Positions 27,272 through 36,674 of a DNA stretch of 64,000 nucleotides are shown here, one piece after another. How positions within the stretch are numbered: position 1 is the stretch's first letter; each line of letters opens with the position of its first letter. The position numbers and the translations under genes are program-made. The notes beneath the pieces were generated by a model. The model saw only the letters and a list, made by a program, of their open reading frames with translations, searched no databases and was not told where the DNA came from. This stretch comes from Spirosoma aureum (GTDB lineage Bacteria > Bacteroidota > Bacteroidia > Cytophagales > Spirosomataceae): the NCBI RefSeq assembly GCF_011604685.1, contig NZ_CP050063.1, positions 248,001 through 312,000 of the forward strand, read 5' to 3'.

Positions 27272-27658
27272 ATGAAGCAACCACGCGTCATACAACGTCT
27301 TTCGAGCCTTCTACTGGCTTCATTACTGCTATTCACGGCAGTTTGGGGACGTGGTGGTCTGGTCAATCATCAGACGCTAGCGACAACGAAAGCGATTGCT
27401 CAAGAAAGCAAAGCGGGCAAAACGACTGATTCTCACTCGTCGGATGTCCAACTGAGTGCGGCCCAATTCGAAGCGGTCGTTACCCCAGCCATTACGTTAG
27501 ATGGAGGCAGCCAGACTGCGTTTCTGCTTCCAGCTCCGACGCTCGTGATTTTATTGCTGTTGAGCGTTCCCCTGCTCCGGCATTTTACACTCCCGCATTT
27601 CTATTTTTCTTACTTCAAATTCGTCTTTGGGCATCATATTGCCACAAATGCGCCCTAA
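27272..27658 (+). CDS. Hypothetical membrane protein, 128 residues
   Basis: From ATG 27272, preceded by AAGGA at a normal distance. A signal-like hydrophobic segment covers about residues 9-26, a polar region of about 45 residues follows, and a second hydrophobic segment (LLPAPTLVILLLLSVPLLRHF) comes at about 80-104 before a short aromatic tail. It looks like a small inner-membrane protein. I do not recognise a family. It precedes secDF on the same strand by 152 bp. Confidence 0.6.
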   Translation: MKQPRVIQRLSSLLLASLLLFTAVWGRGGLVNHQTLATTKAIAQESKAGKTTDSHSSDVQLSAAQFEAVVTPAITLDGGSQTAFLLPAPTLVILLLLSVPLLRHFTLPHFYFSYFKFVFGHHIATNAP

Positions 27659-27810
27659 CGTACGGGTGGGCAGGTGCTTTACCCGACTGATTTTTCAGTT
27701 TTAGCCCGCGCGTCTCTACCGTGTTTACTGGATTTCATGCCAGATAACATATTCTTTTTCATCTATCAGTACCACTTATCCTAATCACGGACACTAATCC
27801 GTGGAAATCA

Positions 27811-30800
27811 ATGCAAAACCGAACCGGAATACTCATTCTGACGGGCGTAATTGCAGCTATCTGCGTTTACTTCCTGTCATTTACGTTTGTCTCGCGGGGC
27901 ATCAAAGACGATGCTGAGGCTTACGCAACTAACAAGCAAGGTCAGGTCGACCGTTCTAAAAAGCAGCACTACCTTGATTCGCTCTGGAAAGAACCCGTCT
28001 ATCTGGGTAGCACACTTCAGGAAGTTACCGAACGGGAGCTTGGCCTTGGCCTCGACCTTCAGGGTGGTATGCACGTAGTGCTGGAAGTATCGCCTGCCGA
28101 TATTCTACGTGGGCTGTCGGGAAACAATCGCGATCCGAAATTCAATGAAGCGCTGAAACTAGCGGCTGAAGATAAGAAGACAAGTAATACAAGCTTTGTC
28201 GACTTGTTTGCTGACAACTTCAAGAAGCTTGCTCCAGAAACCAAACTGGCGAGTGTTTTTGCGACGAGTGCAAACCGGAGCAAAATCAACTTCCAGTCGT
28301 CGGATACGGAAGTGCGGAAATTACTGAATGATGAAGTGAATGGCGCTTTCGGGCGAGCATTCCAGATCATTCAGGCGCGGGTCGATAAGTTTGGTGTAGC
28401 CAACCCAAACATTCAACGGTTACCCGGTTCGGGCCGGATTCAGATCGAACTGCCGGGCGTTGATAACCCCGAGCGGATTCGTCGTCTGTTGACGGGTGCT
28501 GCCAAACTCGAATTCACGGAAGTTTACCGCCTGAACGAACTGGCTCCTGCCATCGAAGGAATGGGCGCTTATCTGTTACGCGAAGAGGCCGCCCGTAAAG
28601 CAGCCATAAAAACAACTGCCACAACACCTGCTGCCGGAACGGCCACCAAAGGAAACAGCCTCGAATCGCAATTGGCTCAGGGGTCAAAGAAAGACTCGAC
28701 GGCTAAAAGTGATACTGCGGCTGCAGCTGCTCAGGGAACCGCTCTTACTCAATTGTTCCTGCCAGTTGGCCAGGATCAGCTAGGTGTTTACCTGAAAGAT
28801 ACAGCTCGCGCCAATGCCGTTCTGAATGCTCCTGAAGTGCGCAGCTTGTTCCCAGCCGACGCTATCTTCGCCTGGGATCGTAAGACCTTCAAAGCAACGG
28901 ATGGCAAAGAAATTCTGCCGCTCTACTTCCTGAAAAAACCAGGCGGTCGCGCTCCGCTTGAAGGCGATGTTATTACCGATGCCGCCAACGATTATGATGA
29001 CCGTGGCCGTCCGGAAGTGACGATGAACATGAACGCTGAAGGTGGTCGCAAATGGAAAAATCTGACGGCTGCCAACGTTGGTCGGCCGGTAGCTATTCTG
29101 CTCGACAACCTGGTTTATACGGCGCCAAACGTGCAGAACGAGATCCCAAATGGTCGTTCGAGCATATCAGGCAACTTCACCGTTGAAGAGACCAAAGACA
29201 TGGCCAACGTGCTGAAAGCTGGTAAACTCCCTGCGCCAACCACAATCGTAGAAGAAAATGTTGTCGGAGCGACGCTGGGTTCAGAAGCCGTAAGTGCTGG
29301 TGTGCTTTCGTCGATTGTCGGTATTCTGCTGGTATTGGGCTTCGTGGTGTTCTATTACAACCGGGCCGGATTTATTGCTGACATAGCGCTGATTATTAAC
29401 CTGTTCTTCCTGATGGGCGTAATGGCATCACTGGGTGCGGTGTTAACCATGCCGGGTATTGCGGGTATCGTATTGTCGATTGGTATGGCTGTGGATGCGA
29501 ACGTACTTATTTTCGAGCGTATCAAAGAAGAACTGGCGCTGGGCAAGGGGTTCAAACAGGCTGTTACGGATGGATTCCAGAATGCAATGTCGTCTATTAT
29601 TGATTCGAACGTGACGACATTCCTGACGGGTATTGTCCTGTTCATTTTCGGTACGGGCTTAATCCTGGGTTTTGCGACAACGCTTCTCATCGGTATTCTG
29701 ACCTCATTATTCGCAGCTATTTTCATCACCCGTATCATTCTGGAATATTATATCCGGAATGGACAAACGCTGACGTTTACCTCGTCGTGGGCAAAGAACC
29801 TGTTCAAAGATTCTAACTTCGATTTCGTTTCCCGGCGGAAACTGTACTACACGGTTTCATCCGTTATCATTGCTGCCGGTATCATCTCCGTTATTTTCAA
29901 AGGATTCGGACTGGGTGTCGATTTCAAAGGTGGCCGGTCGTATGTCGTTCGCTTTGAAAAATCGGTAAGTACCGACGACGTTCGTAACTCGCTCGAAGGT
30001 GTATTAGGTTCGTCGCCCGAAGTTAAAACCTATGGTGGCACGGGTATTGGTGCCAATCAGGTAAAAGTAACGACGCCCTATCTGGTTGATGATAATTCGC
30101 AGGGTGCCGACAAACGGGCCGAAGCCGCTATCTACAAAGGCTTAAGCAGCCTGACCGGCAATCCGGCTCGTATCGAAAGCTCGCAAAAAGTCGGACCAAC
30201 TATTGCGTACGATATTCTGACATCGGCATTATGGTCTATCTTATTGGCCGTCGCAGTCGTATTTATTTATATTCTGATCCGATTTAAGCGACTGGCGTTT
30301 GGTTATGGTGCTGTTGTTGCCATGTTCCACGATGTACTGATCATTCTGGCTATCTTCTCGATCTTCAACGGCCTGCTGCCTTTCTCGCTCGATGTTGACC
30401 AGGCATTTGTGGGTGCCTTGCTGACGATTATGGGTTATTCCATGAACGATACTGTTGTTGTATTTGACCGGGTTCGTGAATACCTCAGTGAAAACCGGGG
30501 CAAAAAAGAAAGCATCCCGACCATTATCAACAACGCCCTGAACAGCACATTGAGTCGCACGGCCGTAACTGGTTTCTCAACGATTCTGGTATTACTTGTA
30601 CTCTTCATCTTTGGTGGAGAAACCATTCGGGGTTTCTCGTTCGCTATGCTGATTGGTGTCATTGTCGGTACCTATTCGTCGTTGTTTGTGGCCACCCCGA
30701 TTGTGGTTGATGCGCTGAGCCGAGATCAGGAGAAAGATAACGGAACACCAACTGCCACCATTGAAAAGAAAACCGGATTCGATGCCATTCCGTCTGACTT

Positions 30801-30891
30801 TACGAGCGCAGCACCTGCCACGCCCGAAGAGTTTACGGCAAAAAAAGAAAAGAAAGTAAAAACACCTCTGATTCGTCCATCGCAATCATAA
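27811..30891 (+). CDS. secDF: Fused protein translocase subunit SecDF
   Basis: 1026 residues joining SecD and SecF in one chain, as usual in Bacteroidota. The SecD half has the LGLGLDLQGGMHVVLEV start and a first periplasmic domain with a low-complexity Ala/Thr/Lys-rich insert near residues 267-311; its membrane part contains SIGMAVDANVLIFERIKEEL. The SecF half begins near residue 672 and has DFKGGRSYVVRF and YSMNDTVVVFDRVREYL. It uses the proton gradient to help pull proteins out of the SecYEG channel. The charged tail is typical. Confidence 0.97.
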   Translation: MQNRTGILILTGVIAAICVYFLSFTFVSRGIKDDAEAYATNKQGQVDRSKKQHYLDSLWKEPVYLGSTLQEVTERELGLGLDLQGGMHVVLEVSPADILRGLSGNNRDPKFNEALKLAAEDKKTSNTSFVDLFADNFKKLAPETKLASVFATSANRSKINFQSSDTEVRKLLNDEVNGAFGRAFQIIQARVDKFGVANPNIQRLPGSGRIQIELPGVDNPERIRRLLTGAAKLEFTEVYRLNELAPAIEGMGAYLLREEAARKAAIKTTATTPAAGTATKGNSLESQLAQGSKKDSTAKSDTAAAAAQGTALTQLFLPVGQDQLGVYLKDTARANAVLNAPEVRSLFPADAIFAWDRKTFKATDGKEILPLYFLKKPGGRAPLEGDVITDAANDYDDRGRPEVTMNMNAEGGRKWKNLTAANVGRPVAILLDNLVYTAPNVQNEIPNGRSSISGNFTVEETKDMANVLKAGKLPAPTTIVEENVVGATLGSEAVSAGVLSSIVGILLVLGFVVFYYNRAGFIADIALIINLFFLMGVMASLGAVLTMPGIAGIVLSIGMAVDANVLIFERIKEELALGKGFKQAVTDGFQNAMSSIIDSNVTTFLTGIVLFIFGTGLILGFATTLLIGILTSLFAAIFITRIILEYYIRNGQTLTFTSSWAKNLFKDSNFDFVSRRKLYYTVSSVIIAAGIISVIFKGFGLGVDFKGGRSYVVRFEKSVSTDDVRNSLEGVLGSSPEVKTYGGTGIGANQVKVTTPYLVDDNSQGADKRAEAAIYKGLSSLTGNPARIESSQKVGPTIAYDILTSALWSILLAVAVVFIYILIRFKRLAFGYGAVVAMFHDVLIILAIFSIFNGLLPFSLDVDQAFVGALLTIMGYSMNDTVVVFDRVREYLSENRGKKESIPTIINNALNSTLSRTAVTGFSTILVLLVLFIFGGETIRGFSFAMLIGVIVGTYSSLFVATPIVVDALSRDQEKDNGTPTATIEKKTGFDAIPSDFTSAAPATPEEFTAKKEKKVKTPLIRPSQS

Positions 30892-30897
30892 GGTAAC

Positions 30898-30975
30898 GAG
30901 TGAAACGTAAAAGAGTGAAAGAGCGGAACAATCCAATAGATTTTTTCACTCTTTCACTCTTTTACGCTTTCACTC
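30898..30975 (+). terminator. Long hairpin after secDF
   Basis: Arms 30898-30923 and 30949-30975 pair over about 26 bp with one bulged base, and a T-run follows at 30976-30986. The stem is made of repeated GAGTGAAA-like words, so alternative pairings are possible. Confidence 0.75.
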
Positions 30976-31056
30976 TTTATTTTTTGTATCTTTCCAGACG
31001 TTTTAACCTAAGAATATTTCTCTAAAAGACACAATCACCAAACTCTCTTTTCCTGC

Positions 31057-32556
31057 ATGGAAACCAAACTAAAACCAGTTGATACCAGTGTTTGGCGTAA
31101 GAAGCCCCTTGCGGCTTACGAAGCTGATATGAAAAAAAGTGAACTCAAACGTGTGTTAACCCGCTGGGGGCTAACATCGCTTGGGATCGGAGCCGTTATT
31201 GGAGGTGGAATTTTTGTGCTCACTGGTATTGCCGCTCACGACTGGGCTGGCCCCGCGCTGGCGCTCTCGTTCGTACTGGCCGGTGTCGCCTGTACATTCG
31301 CAGCTCTTTGCTATGCTGAGTTTGCATCCATTCTACCCGTTGAAGGCTCTGCTTATGCTTATTCATATGGCACGGTGGGCGAGATTTTTGCCTGGCTTAT
31401 TGGCTGGAATCTTATTCTGGAATATATGATGGGAGCCACGACAGTTGCCGTAAGCTGGTCTGGTTATTTTGAAAAGTTACTCCATCTGTTTGGAATAACC
31501 CCTCCTATCTATTTAATGAATGACCCTATTACGGCACAGGAAAAAGCCGAAAAACTACGGGCTGCGGGTGAAATTATCCCGGATTTTTCATTTGCTGTAA
31601 ACTTGCCCGCGTTTTTGATCGTACTTGTCGTTACCTATATTTTGGTACGGGGTATCAAAGAAGCCGCCAGCACAAACAACATTATCGTAATTGTAAAGGT
31701 GGCGGTCGTTATTTTCGTCATTATTGTAGGGGCATTTTATATCGATACAACCAACTGGACTCCATTTATTCCACAACCAGTTATCGATAATTCAGGGCAG
31801 CAGCACTATGGCTTTAATGGTATTGTCACAGCTGCCAGTATTGTCTTTTTCGCTTATATCGGGTTCGATGCCGTGTCGACCCAGGCGGGAGAAGCTATCA
31901 ATCCAAAAAAAGACGTACCCTTCGCTATTATTGCCTCGCTTATCATTTGCACAATCCTGTACATTCTCGTTTCGCTCGTACTGACAGGCATGGTGCCTTT
32001 CAAAGATCTTGACCTGAAAGCTCCAGTAGCTCAGGCATTTGCGGATAAGGGATTAACATGGGCCGTTTATATCATCACAATTGCAGCCCTGGGCGGACTT
32101 ACTTCTGTAATGTTGGTGATGATGCTTGGGCAGACTCGTATTTTCCTGGGTATGGCTAAAGATGGGCTATTACCAAAAAACATGTTTGCCTCTATTCACC
32201 CAACCTTCAAAACGCCCTGGAAAAGCACAATCCTGGTCGGTCTGATCGTTGCAACGGTTGCTTCGCTGACACCTATCGATAAAGTTTCCGAACTCTGTAG
32301 CTCTGGTACTCTGCTGGCTTTTGCTATGATTTGCGGAGCGGTCTGGCTACTTCGGGTGCGTGAACCAAATCTGGAGCGCCCCTATCGGACACCCGCTTTG
32401 CCTGTCATTGCCACGTTAGGTATCTGTGCTAATCTGTATTTGATGTATAATCTTCGGACAGATACCAAAATATCTTTCGTCATATGGTGTACATTGGGTC
32501 TGATCGTTTATTTCACCTACAGCCGTCGGAATAGTCATCTGAATCATCAGGACTAA
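31057..32556 (+). CDS. APC-superfamily amino-acid permease (cationic amino-acid transporter-like)
   Basis: 499 residues with about twelve to fourteen hydrophobic helices. The helix-1 motif IGAVIGGGIFVLTG is that of the APC family, and the segment AYIGFDAVSTQAGEAINPKKDVPFAI is typical of the cationic amino-acid transporter branch. A proton- or exchange-driven uptake system for an amino acid in the inner membrane is expected; the exact substrate is not visible. Its leader lies after the secDF hairpin. Confidence 0.92.
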   Translation: METKLKPVDTSVWRKKPLAAYEADMKKSELKRVLTRWGLTSLGIGAVIGGGIFVLTGIAAHDWAGPALALSFVLAGVACTFAALCYAEFASILPVEGSAYAYSYGTVGEIFAWLIGWNLILEYMMGATTVAVSWSGYFEKLLHLFGITPPIYLMNDPITAQEKAEKLRAAGEIIPDFSFAVNLPAFLIVLVVTYILVRGIKEAASTNNIIVIVKVAVVIFVIIVGAFYIDTTNWTPFIPQPVIDNSGQQHYGFNGIVTAASIVFFAYIGFDAVSTQAGEAINPKKDVPFAIIASLIICTILYILVSLVLTGMVPFKDLDLKAPVAQAFADKGLTWAVYIITIAALGGLTSVMLVMMLGQTRIFLGMAKDGLLPKNMFASIHPTFKTPWKSTILVGLIVATVASLTPIDKVSELCSSGTLLAFAMICGAVWLLRVREPNLERPYRTPALPVIATLGICANLYLMYNLRTDTKISFVIWCTLGLIVYFTYSRRNSHLNHQD

Positions 32557-32578
32557 TTTCTTCGCTGTAATACTCCTC

Positions 32579-32614
32579 AAAAAGTCCCTTGGTAACGCTG
32601 CCAAGGGACTTTTT
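32579..32614 (+). terminator. Terminator of the permease gene
   Basis: A 14-bp perfect stem (32579-32592 with 32601-32614), 8-base loop and T-run, 22 bp after the stop. Confidence 0.9.
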
Positions 32615-32650
32615 CATTAGTCTATAGACTATACATCTCAACAGGACGCG

Positions 32651-32658
32651 TACCTTTG
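32651..32658 (+). promoter_or_regulatory. -7 box (TACCTTTG) immediately before the TauE-like gene
   Basis: A perfect TAnnTTTG box ends seven bases before ATG 32666. With a start site five to seven bases downstream the mRNA would have almost no leader. A -33 TTTG is not seen. Confidence 0.5.
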
Positions 32659-32665
32659 CCCTGAA

Positions 32666-33469
32666 ATGAGTGGACAGGAGTTTATTGGATACGCATCGGC
32701 ACTGCTGGTTGGACTGGTTATTGGACTGGCCGGCGGTGGAGGTTCTATTCTGACAGTACCAATCTTTGTATACGTATTCGGCATTCCAACGGTGCTGGCA
32801 ACCACTTACTCGCTATTCGTGGTTGGAGCAACATCGCTGGTTGGATCGCTAAATCACATTTGGCAAAAAAAGGTTGATTTGCGCGTAACGGCCACATTTG
32901 CCCTTCCTTCGTTTGTTTCAATCTATTTAAGTCGTCGCTTTTTAGTCCCTGCCCTACCCGATCCGCTGTTTCAGTTCAACACCTTTGTATTGCCTAAAAG
33001 TGACGCCATTTTATACTTTTTTGCAACGGTAATGATTCTGGCGGCCCGTGCCATGATTCAAAGCGCCCGGCCCGAACAGGGTGAAGCAGCCGACGGAAAT
33101 CCACGCTATGGGGCGCTGGCCCTCGATGGATTAGCCGTTGGTTTACTAACCGGAACGATCGGCGCCGGGGGTGGTTTTCTAATTGTACCGATGCTGGTAC
33201 TGATGGCAGGCCTACCCATTCATCGGGCAGTGGCCACCTCAGTGCTGATTATTGCCGTTAATTCCTTTGTCGGGTTTATGGGCGATATTCATCATACCGA
33301 CCTGGACTGGAATTTTCTACTACCATTTACGGGTTTATCCATTGTTGGGATTTTCGTCGGAATGTACTTAGCCCGTTTTGTTGCGCCCGACCGACTCAAA
33401 AAAGGCTTTGGTTGGTTCGTACTGTTGGTAGCCTGCTATATGATTCTGAAAGAATTATCTACACTCTGA
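32666..33469 (+). CDS. TauE/SafE family sulfite exporter-like membrane protein
   Basis: 267 residues, seven or eight hydrophobic helices in two repeats. Each repeat opens with a glycine-rich motif ([15 protein letters not shown] and [15 protein letters not shown]), the sign of the TauE/SafE family, which exports sulfite and similar organosulfur anions. The next gene, 31 bp downstream, encodes a persulfide-dioxygenase-like protein that would produce sulfite, so an export role for sulfur oxidation products fits well. Confidence 0.93.
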   Translation: MSGQEFIGYASALLVGLVIGLAGGGGSILTVPIFVYVFGIPTVLATTYSLFVVGATSLVGSLNHIWQKKVDLRVTATFALPSFVSIYLSRRFLVPALPDPLFQFNTFVLPKSDAILYFFATVMILAARAMIQSARPEQGEAADGNPRYGALALDGLAVGLLTGTIGAGGGFLIVPMLVLMAGLPIHRAVATSVLIIAVNSFVGFMGDIHHTDLDWNFLLPFTGLSIVGIFVGMYLARFVAPDRLKKGFGWFVLLVACYMILKELSTL

Positions 33470-33500
33470 ATAGCCTATAAGCCTGGATAAAATTGTGGCC

Positions 33501-34901
33501 ATGATTATTGAACAACTCTATACGGGCTGCCTGGCCCAGGGAGCCTATTATATCGAGAGCAATGGCGAAGCAGCCATCATTGACCCGCTTCGTGAAACCT
33601 CTCCTTACATTCGAAAAGCGGAAAAAGCGGGCGCGAAAATAAAGTACGTTTTCGAAACCCACTTTCATGCTGATTTTGTGTCGGGTCATCTTGATCTGGC
33701 AAAAAAAACGGGGGCTGCCATTGTGTATGGCCCTAATGCCAATACGAGTTATAACGCTTATCATGCCAAGGATGGTGAAACATTTACGCTTGGTAATGTG
33801 CGTATCAAGGTACTCCATACTCCTGGCCATACGCCCGAATCGACTACCTATTTGCTTATCGATGAAGCCGGGAAAGATCATGCCATCTTCACGGGTGATA
33901 CGCTGTTCATTGGCGATGTAGGTCGGCCAGACCTCGCGATTAAAGGTGAATTAAGCGAACGAGACCTTGCGGGCATGCTTTACGACAGCCTGCAAACCAA
34001 GATCATACCACTTGCCGATGATGTTATCGTTTATCCGGCTCATGGAGCCGGATCGGCCTGCGGTAAGAATATGAGTAAGGAAACGACGGACTCCCTTGGC
34101 AACCAAAAACGATTCAATTACGCGCTTCGGGCTAAGTCCAGAAATGAATTTATTGAGCAGGTTCTCGATGGCCTGACAACGGCTCCGGCTTATTTTGCGG
34201 AGAATGCCAGGCTCAACAAAGAAGGTTACGAAAGCCTCGATCGAGTACTCAAGCGTGGTAGTCATGCACTTTCTGCCGATGCCTTTGAGACAGCAGTCAA
34301 TGAAACAGGGGCTTTGGTTCTTGATGTTCGCGACGCCGTTGACTTTGCGAAAGGATTTATTCCGAACGCTATCAATATTGGCTTAAATGGGCAATTCGCC
34401 CCCTGGGTTGGCGCTTTAATTCCCGACCTGGTGCAGCCTATCGCGCTTGTAACACCCGCAGGCCTCGAACAGGAAACAATTCTCCGATTAGCTCGTGTAG
34501 GGTATGACCATTGTATTGGCTACCTCAACGGCGGATTCGATACCTGGGAACAGTCAGGGAAAGAAGTTGATACGATCAACTCAATCTCAGCGGAAGCGTT
34601 TGCGGCTGAATGGCAGGCCAATCAAACACATGTTGTGGATGTACGCAAGTCAAGTGAGTTTACCAGTGAACATGTCGATGGTGCCGAAAACCTCCCACTT
34701 GATAACCTGAATGACTACCTGGCTGAACTTAGTCGTGACCAACCAGTCTACATTCATTGCGCCGGTGGTTATCGATCAATGGTAGCCAATTCAATCCTGA
34801 AAGCCCGCGGCTTTGATAATGTCGTTAATGTAGAAGGTGGGCTGGCAGCGATTAAAAAGACAACTGTTCCGGTTGTCAGTGAGCAACCCGTTGGAAAGTA
34901 A
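33501..34901 (+). CDS. Persulfide-dioxygenase-like MBL protein with two rhodanese domains
   Basis: 466 residues from ATG 33501. Residues 1-235 are a metallo-beta-lactamase fold with the ETHFHADFVSGH and HTPGHTPEST motifs of the ETHE1-like persulfide dioxygenases. Two rhodanese domains follow. The last has the active cysteine (VYIHCAGGYRS); the first lacks one at the equivalent place (LVTPAGLEQ) and is probably structural. The protein likely oxidises glutathione or similar persulfide to sulfite, with rhodanese handling sulfane sulfur. It pairs with the TauE-like exporter upstream. Confidence 0.92.
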   Translation: MIIEQLYTGCLAQGAYYIESNGEAAIIDPLRETSPYIRKAEKAGAKIKYVFETHFHADFVSGHLDLAKKTGAAIVYGPNANTSYNAYHAKDGETFTLGNVRIKVLHTPGHTPESTTYLLIDEAGKDHAIFTGDTLFIGDVGRPDLAIKGELSERDLAGMLYDSLQTKIIPLADDVIVYPAHGAGSACGKNMSKETTDSLGNQKRFNYALRAKSRNEFIEQVLDGLTTAPAYFAENARLNKEGYESLDRVLKRGSHALSADAFETAVNETGALVLDVRDAVDFAKGFIPNAINIGLNGQFAPWVGALIPDLVQPIALVTPAGLEQETILRLARVGYDHCIGYLNGGFDTWEQSGKEVDTINSISAEAFAAEWQANQTHVVDVRKSSEFTSEHVDGAENLPLDNLNDYLAELSRDQPVYIHCAGGYRSMVANSILKARGFDNVVNVEGGLAAIKKTTVPVVSEQPVGK

Positions 34902-34907
34902 TATAAA

Positions 34908-34986
34908 CAGGGATTTTGCGAAAGCCGTGCCACGGTTTGCTTTCACTTCATTAGTAACCGTGGCACGGGCTTTCGCAAAATCCCTG
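34908..34986. repeat. Hairpin family member with 18-base conserved loop (reverse orientation)
   Basis: Arms 34908-34937 and 34956-34986 pair over 30 bp with one bulged base. The 18-base loop is, on the minus strand, ACTAATGAAGTGAAAGCA, two bases different from the loop at 59142-59159. The inner stem AGCCGTGCCACGGTT is shared with that copy; the outer arms are not. It lies between two convergent genes and could also act as a terminator. Confidence 0.88.
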
Positions 34987-35060
34987 ATAAAGACACAATT
35001 CATCGTGGCCTTCTTTTCTGAAGCCGTGTCAATATTGGGCACGGCTTTAGGCACAAGAAA

Positions 35061-35420
35061 TCATTTAGTTGGATTGTCATCGATTCCCAATCGTGGTAGG
35101 GCCGGATTTAACACGCGGGCTACTACTTTAATGCGAAACACACGTGTTCCTGCCACATCAAAGTCGCAGCTGTAAAACTCCCGCTGCTTAATTCCCCTAT
35201 AGACTGCGGTATAATTGATCCGGGGTGGCCAATTCGTAAGCGCCAACTCAGCGGTAATGGCATCAACCGCTTTACGTAAATTCGAAAAGAAGATAACCTT
35301 CGACTCTCGCTGTCGAAGCGCATTCAATGAACCAACATGCTGAATGGTAACTTCGTAGATAATTCGTCCTGTCGGGCGAATTCTAGGCACTTTTTCTACT
35401 TTTTCCTGCATCTCCTTCAT
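35061..35420 (-). CDS. Hypothetical protein, 119 residues
   Basis: Starts at ATG 35420. It appears to be a soluble alpha/beta protein with a charged N-terminus (MKEMQEKVEKVPRIRPTGR). Codon use and base composition look like the neighbours. I do not recognise a family. A second ATG three codons in directly follows AAGGAG, too close for use. It converges with the persulfide-dioxygenase gene, with the conserved hairpin between them. Confidence 0.65.
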   Translation of the reverse strand: MKEMQEKVEKVPRIRPTGRIIYEVTIQHVGSLNALRQRESKVIFFSNLRKAVDAITAELALTNWPPRINYTAVYRGIKQREFYSCDFDVAGTRVFRIKVVARVLNPALPRLGIDDNPTK

Positions 35421-35548
35421 TGATACGAATATTACGAAAAATTATTTAACTATTTTTCGTAGCCTAAACTAATTGCCAGGTAAGGTCGTTATAACAACAA
35501 CTACGCCAATACAGACGCTCCCCCAAAATACGGTCGGGCTTTTTTTAT

Positions 35549-35595
35549 AGGCATAAAAAAGCATCGGCCCGAACGACCGATGCTTTTTTATGCCT
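35549..35595 (-). terminator. Terminator of pdhB
   Basis: A 19-bp perfect stem (35549-35567 with 35577-35595), 9-base loop and T/A-rich arms, 22 bp after the pdhB stop. A competing stem using 35531-35539 and 35566-35579 is also possible. Confidence 0.88.
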
Positions 35596-35616
35596 CCCTG
35601 CCATCAGGGAGTTGCT

Positions 35617-36597
35617 CTATTTTTTATACATCACTGTCTCCACCGCTTGCAACGTCCGTTTAACGTTCGGCAGAATCGCTTCGATCAGTGTTGGTGCGTA
35701 TGGCAACGGTAAGTCCATGCTGTTGACCCGAACGACGGGTGCATCCAGATAATCGAATGCATTCCGCTGAATATTGTACGTCAACTCCGACGAAATAGCG
35801 GCCAGCGGCCATGCTTCTTCAACGATGACGCAGCGGTTTGTTTTCTTCACCGAGTTAATAATCGTTGCATAATCGATCGGACGAACGGAGCGCAGGTCAA
35901 TTACTTCGGCAGAAATACCATTTTTTGCCAACTCTTCAGCCGCAGCCAACGCAACCTTCATAATTTTACCGAAGGATACAATCGTTACATCATTGCCCTC
36001 ACGAACAATGTTAGCTAGCCCAATTGGAATCAGGTACTCTTCTTCCGGCACTTGCCCCTTATCGCCATACATAAGCTCCGATTCCATGAAAATGACCGGG
36101 TCATTATCACGAATGCAGGACTTGAGTAATCCTTTGGCATCATAAGGATTTGACGGAACAACAACTTTCAGGCCCGATGTATTGGCAAACCAGTTCTCGA
36201 AGTTTTGCGAGTGCTGGCTCGACAGCATCCCGGCATTGCCCGTGGGGCCCCGAAACACAATCGGGCAGGAATATTGCCCGCCCGACATTGACATTACTTT
36301 AGCTGCTGAATTAATGACCTGATCAATCGCCACCAGCGAGAAGTTAAAGGTCATAAATTCAATAATCGGCCGAAGGCCGTTGATCGCGGAACCAACGCCA
36401 ATACCGGCGAAACCTAATTCGGCGATAGGCGTATCAATCACCCGTTCCGGGCCAAATTCATCCAGCATTCCCTGACTGACTTTGTAGGCTCCGTTGTATT
36501 CGGCGACTTCTTCGCCCATCAGATAGACTTTCGGGTCCCGGCGCATTTCTTCCGACATGGCCTCCCGCAGGGCTTCGCGGAACTGTATTTCTCTCAT
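35617..36597 (-). CDS. pdhB: Pyruvate dehydrogenase E1 component, beta subunit
   Basis: 326 residues. The N-terminal REALREAMSEEM, GEEVAEYNGAYKVSQGM, PIAELGFAGIGVGSAINGLRP-type stretch and FRGPTGNAGMLSSQHSQ are those of the PdhB/branched-chain E1-beta family; SFGKIMKVALAAAEEL marks the C-terminal transketolase domain. With E1-alpha and thiamine diphosphate it decarboxylates pyruvate. The E1-alpha and E2 genes are not adjacent, so pdhB is expressed from its own promoter here. Confidence 0.93.
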   Translation of the reverse strand: MREIQFREALREAMSEEMRRDPKVYLMGEEVAEYNGAYKVSQGMLDEFGPERVIDTPIAELGFAGIGVGSAINGLRPIIEFMTFNFSLVAIDQVINSAAKVMSMSGGQYSCPIVFRGPTGNAGMLSSQHSQNFENWFANTSGLKVVVPSNPYDAKGLLKSCIRDNDPVIFMESELMYGDKGQVPEEEYLIPIGLANIVREGNDVTIVSFGKIMKVALAAAEELAKNGISAEVIDLRSVRPIDYATIINSVKKTNRCVIVEEAWPLAAISSELTYNIQRNAFDYLDAPVVRVNSMDLPLPYAPTLIEAILPNVKRTLQAVETVMYKK

Positions 36598-36674
36598 CCT
36601 GAATCGGTTGATTTCGTTTTATGTCACTTCGATCAATCGTACGACTAATCGATGACATTGGCTAAAAAACTGAT

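Noticed and set aside
27785..27803. Small hairpin just before the secDF start
   Set aside because: Only a 6-bp stem; expected by chance.
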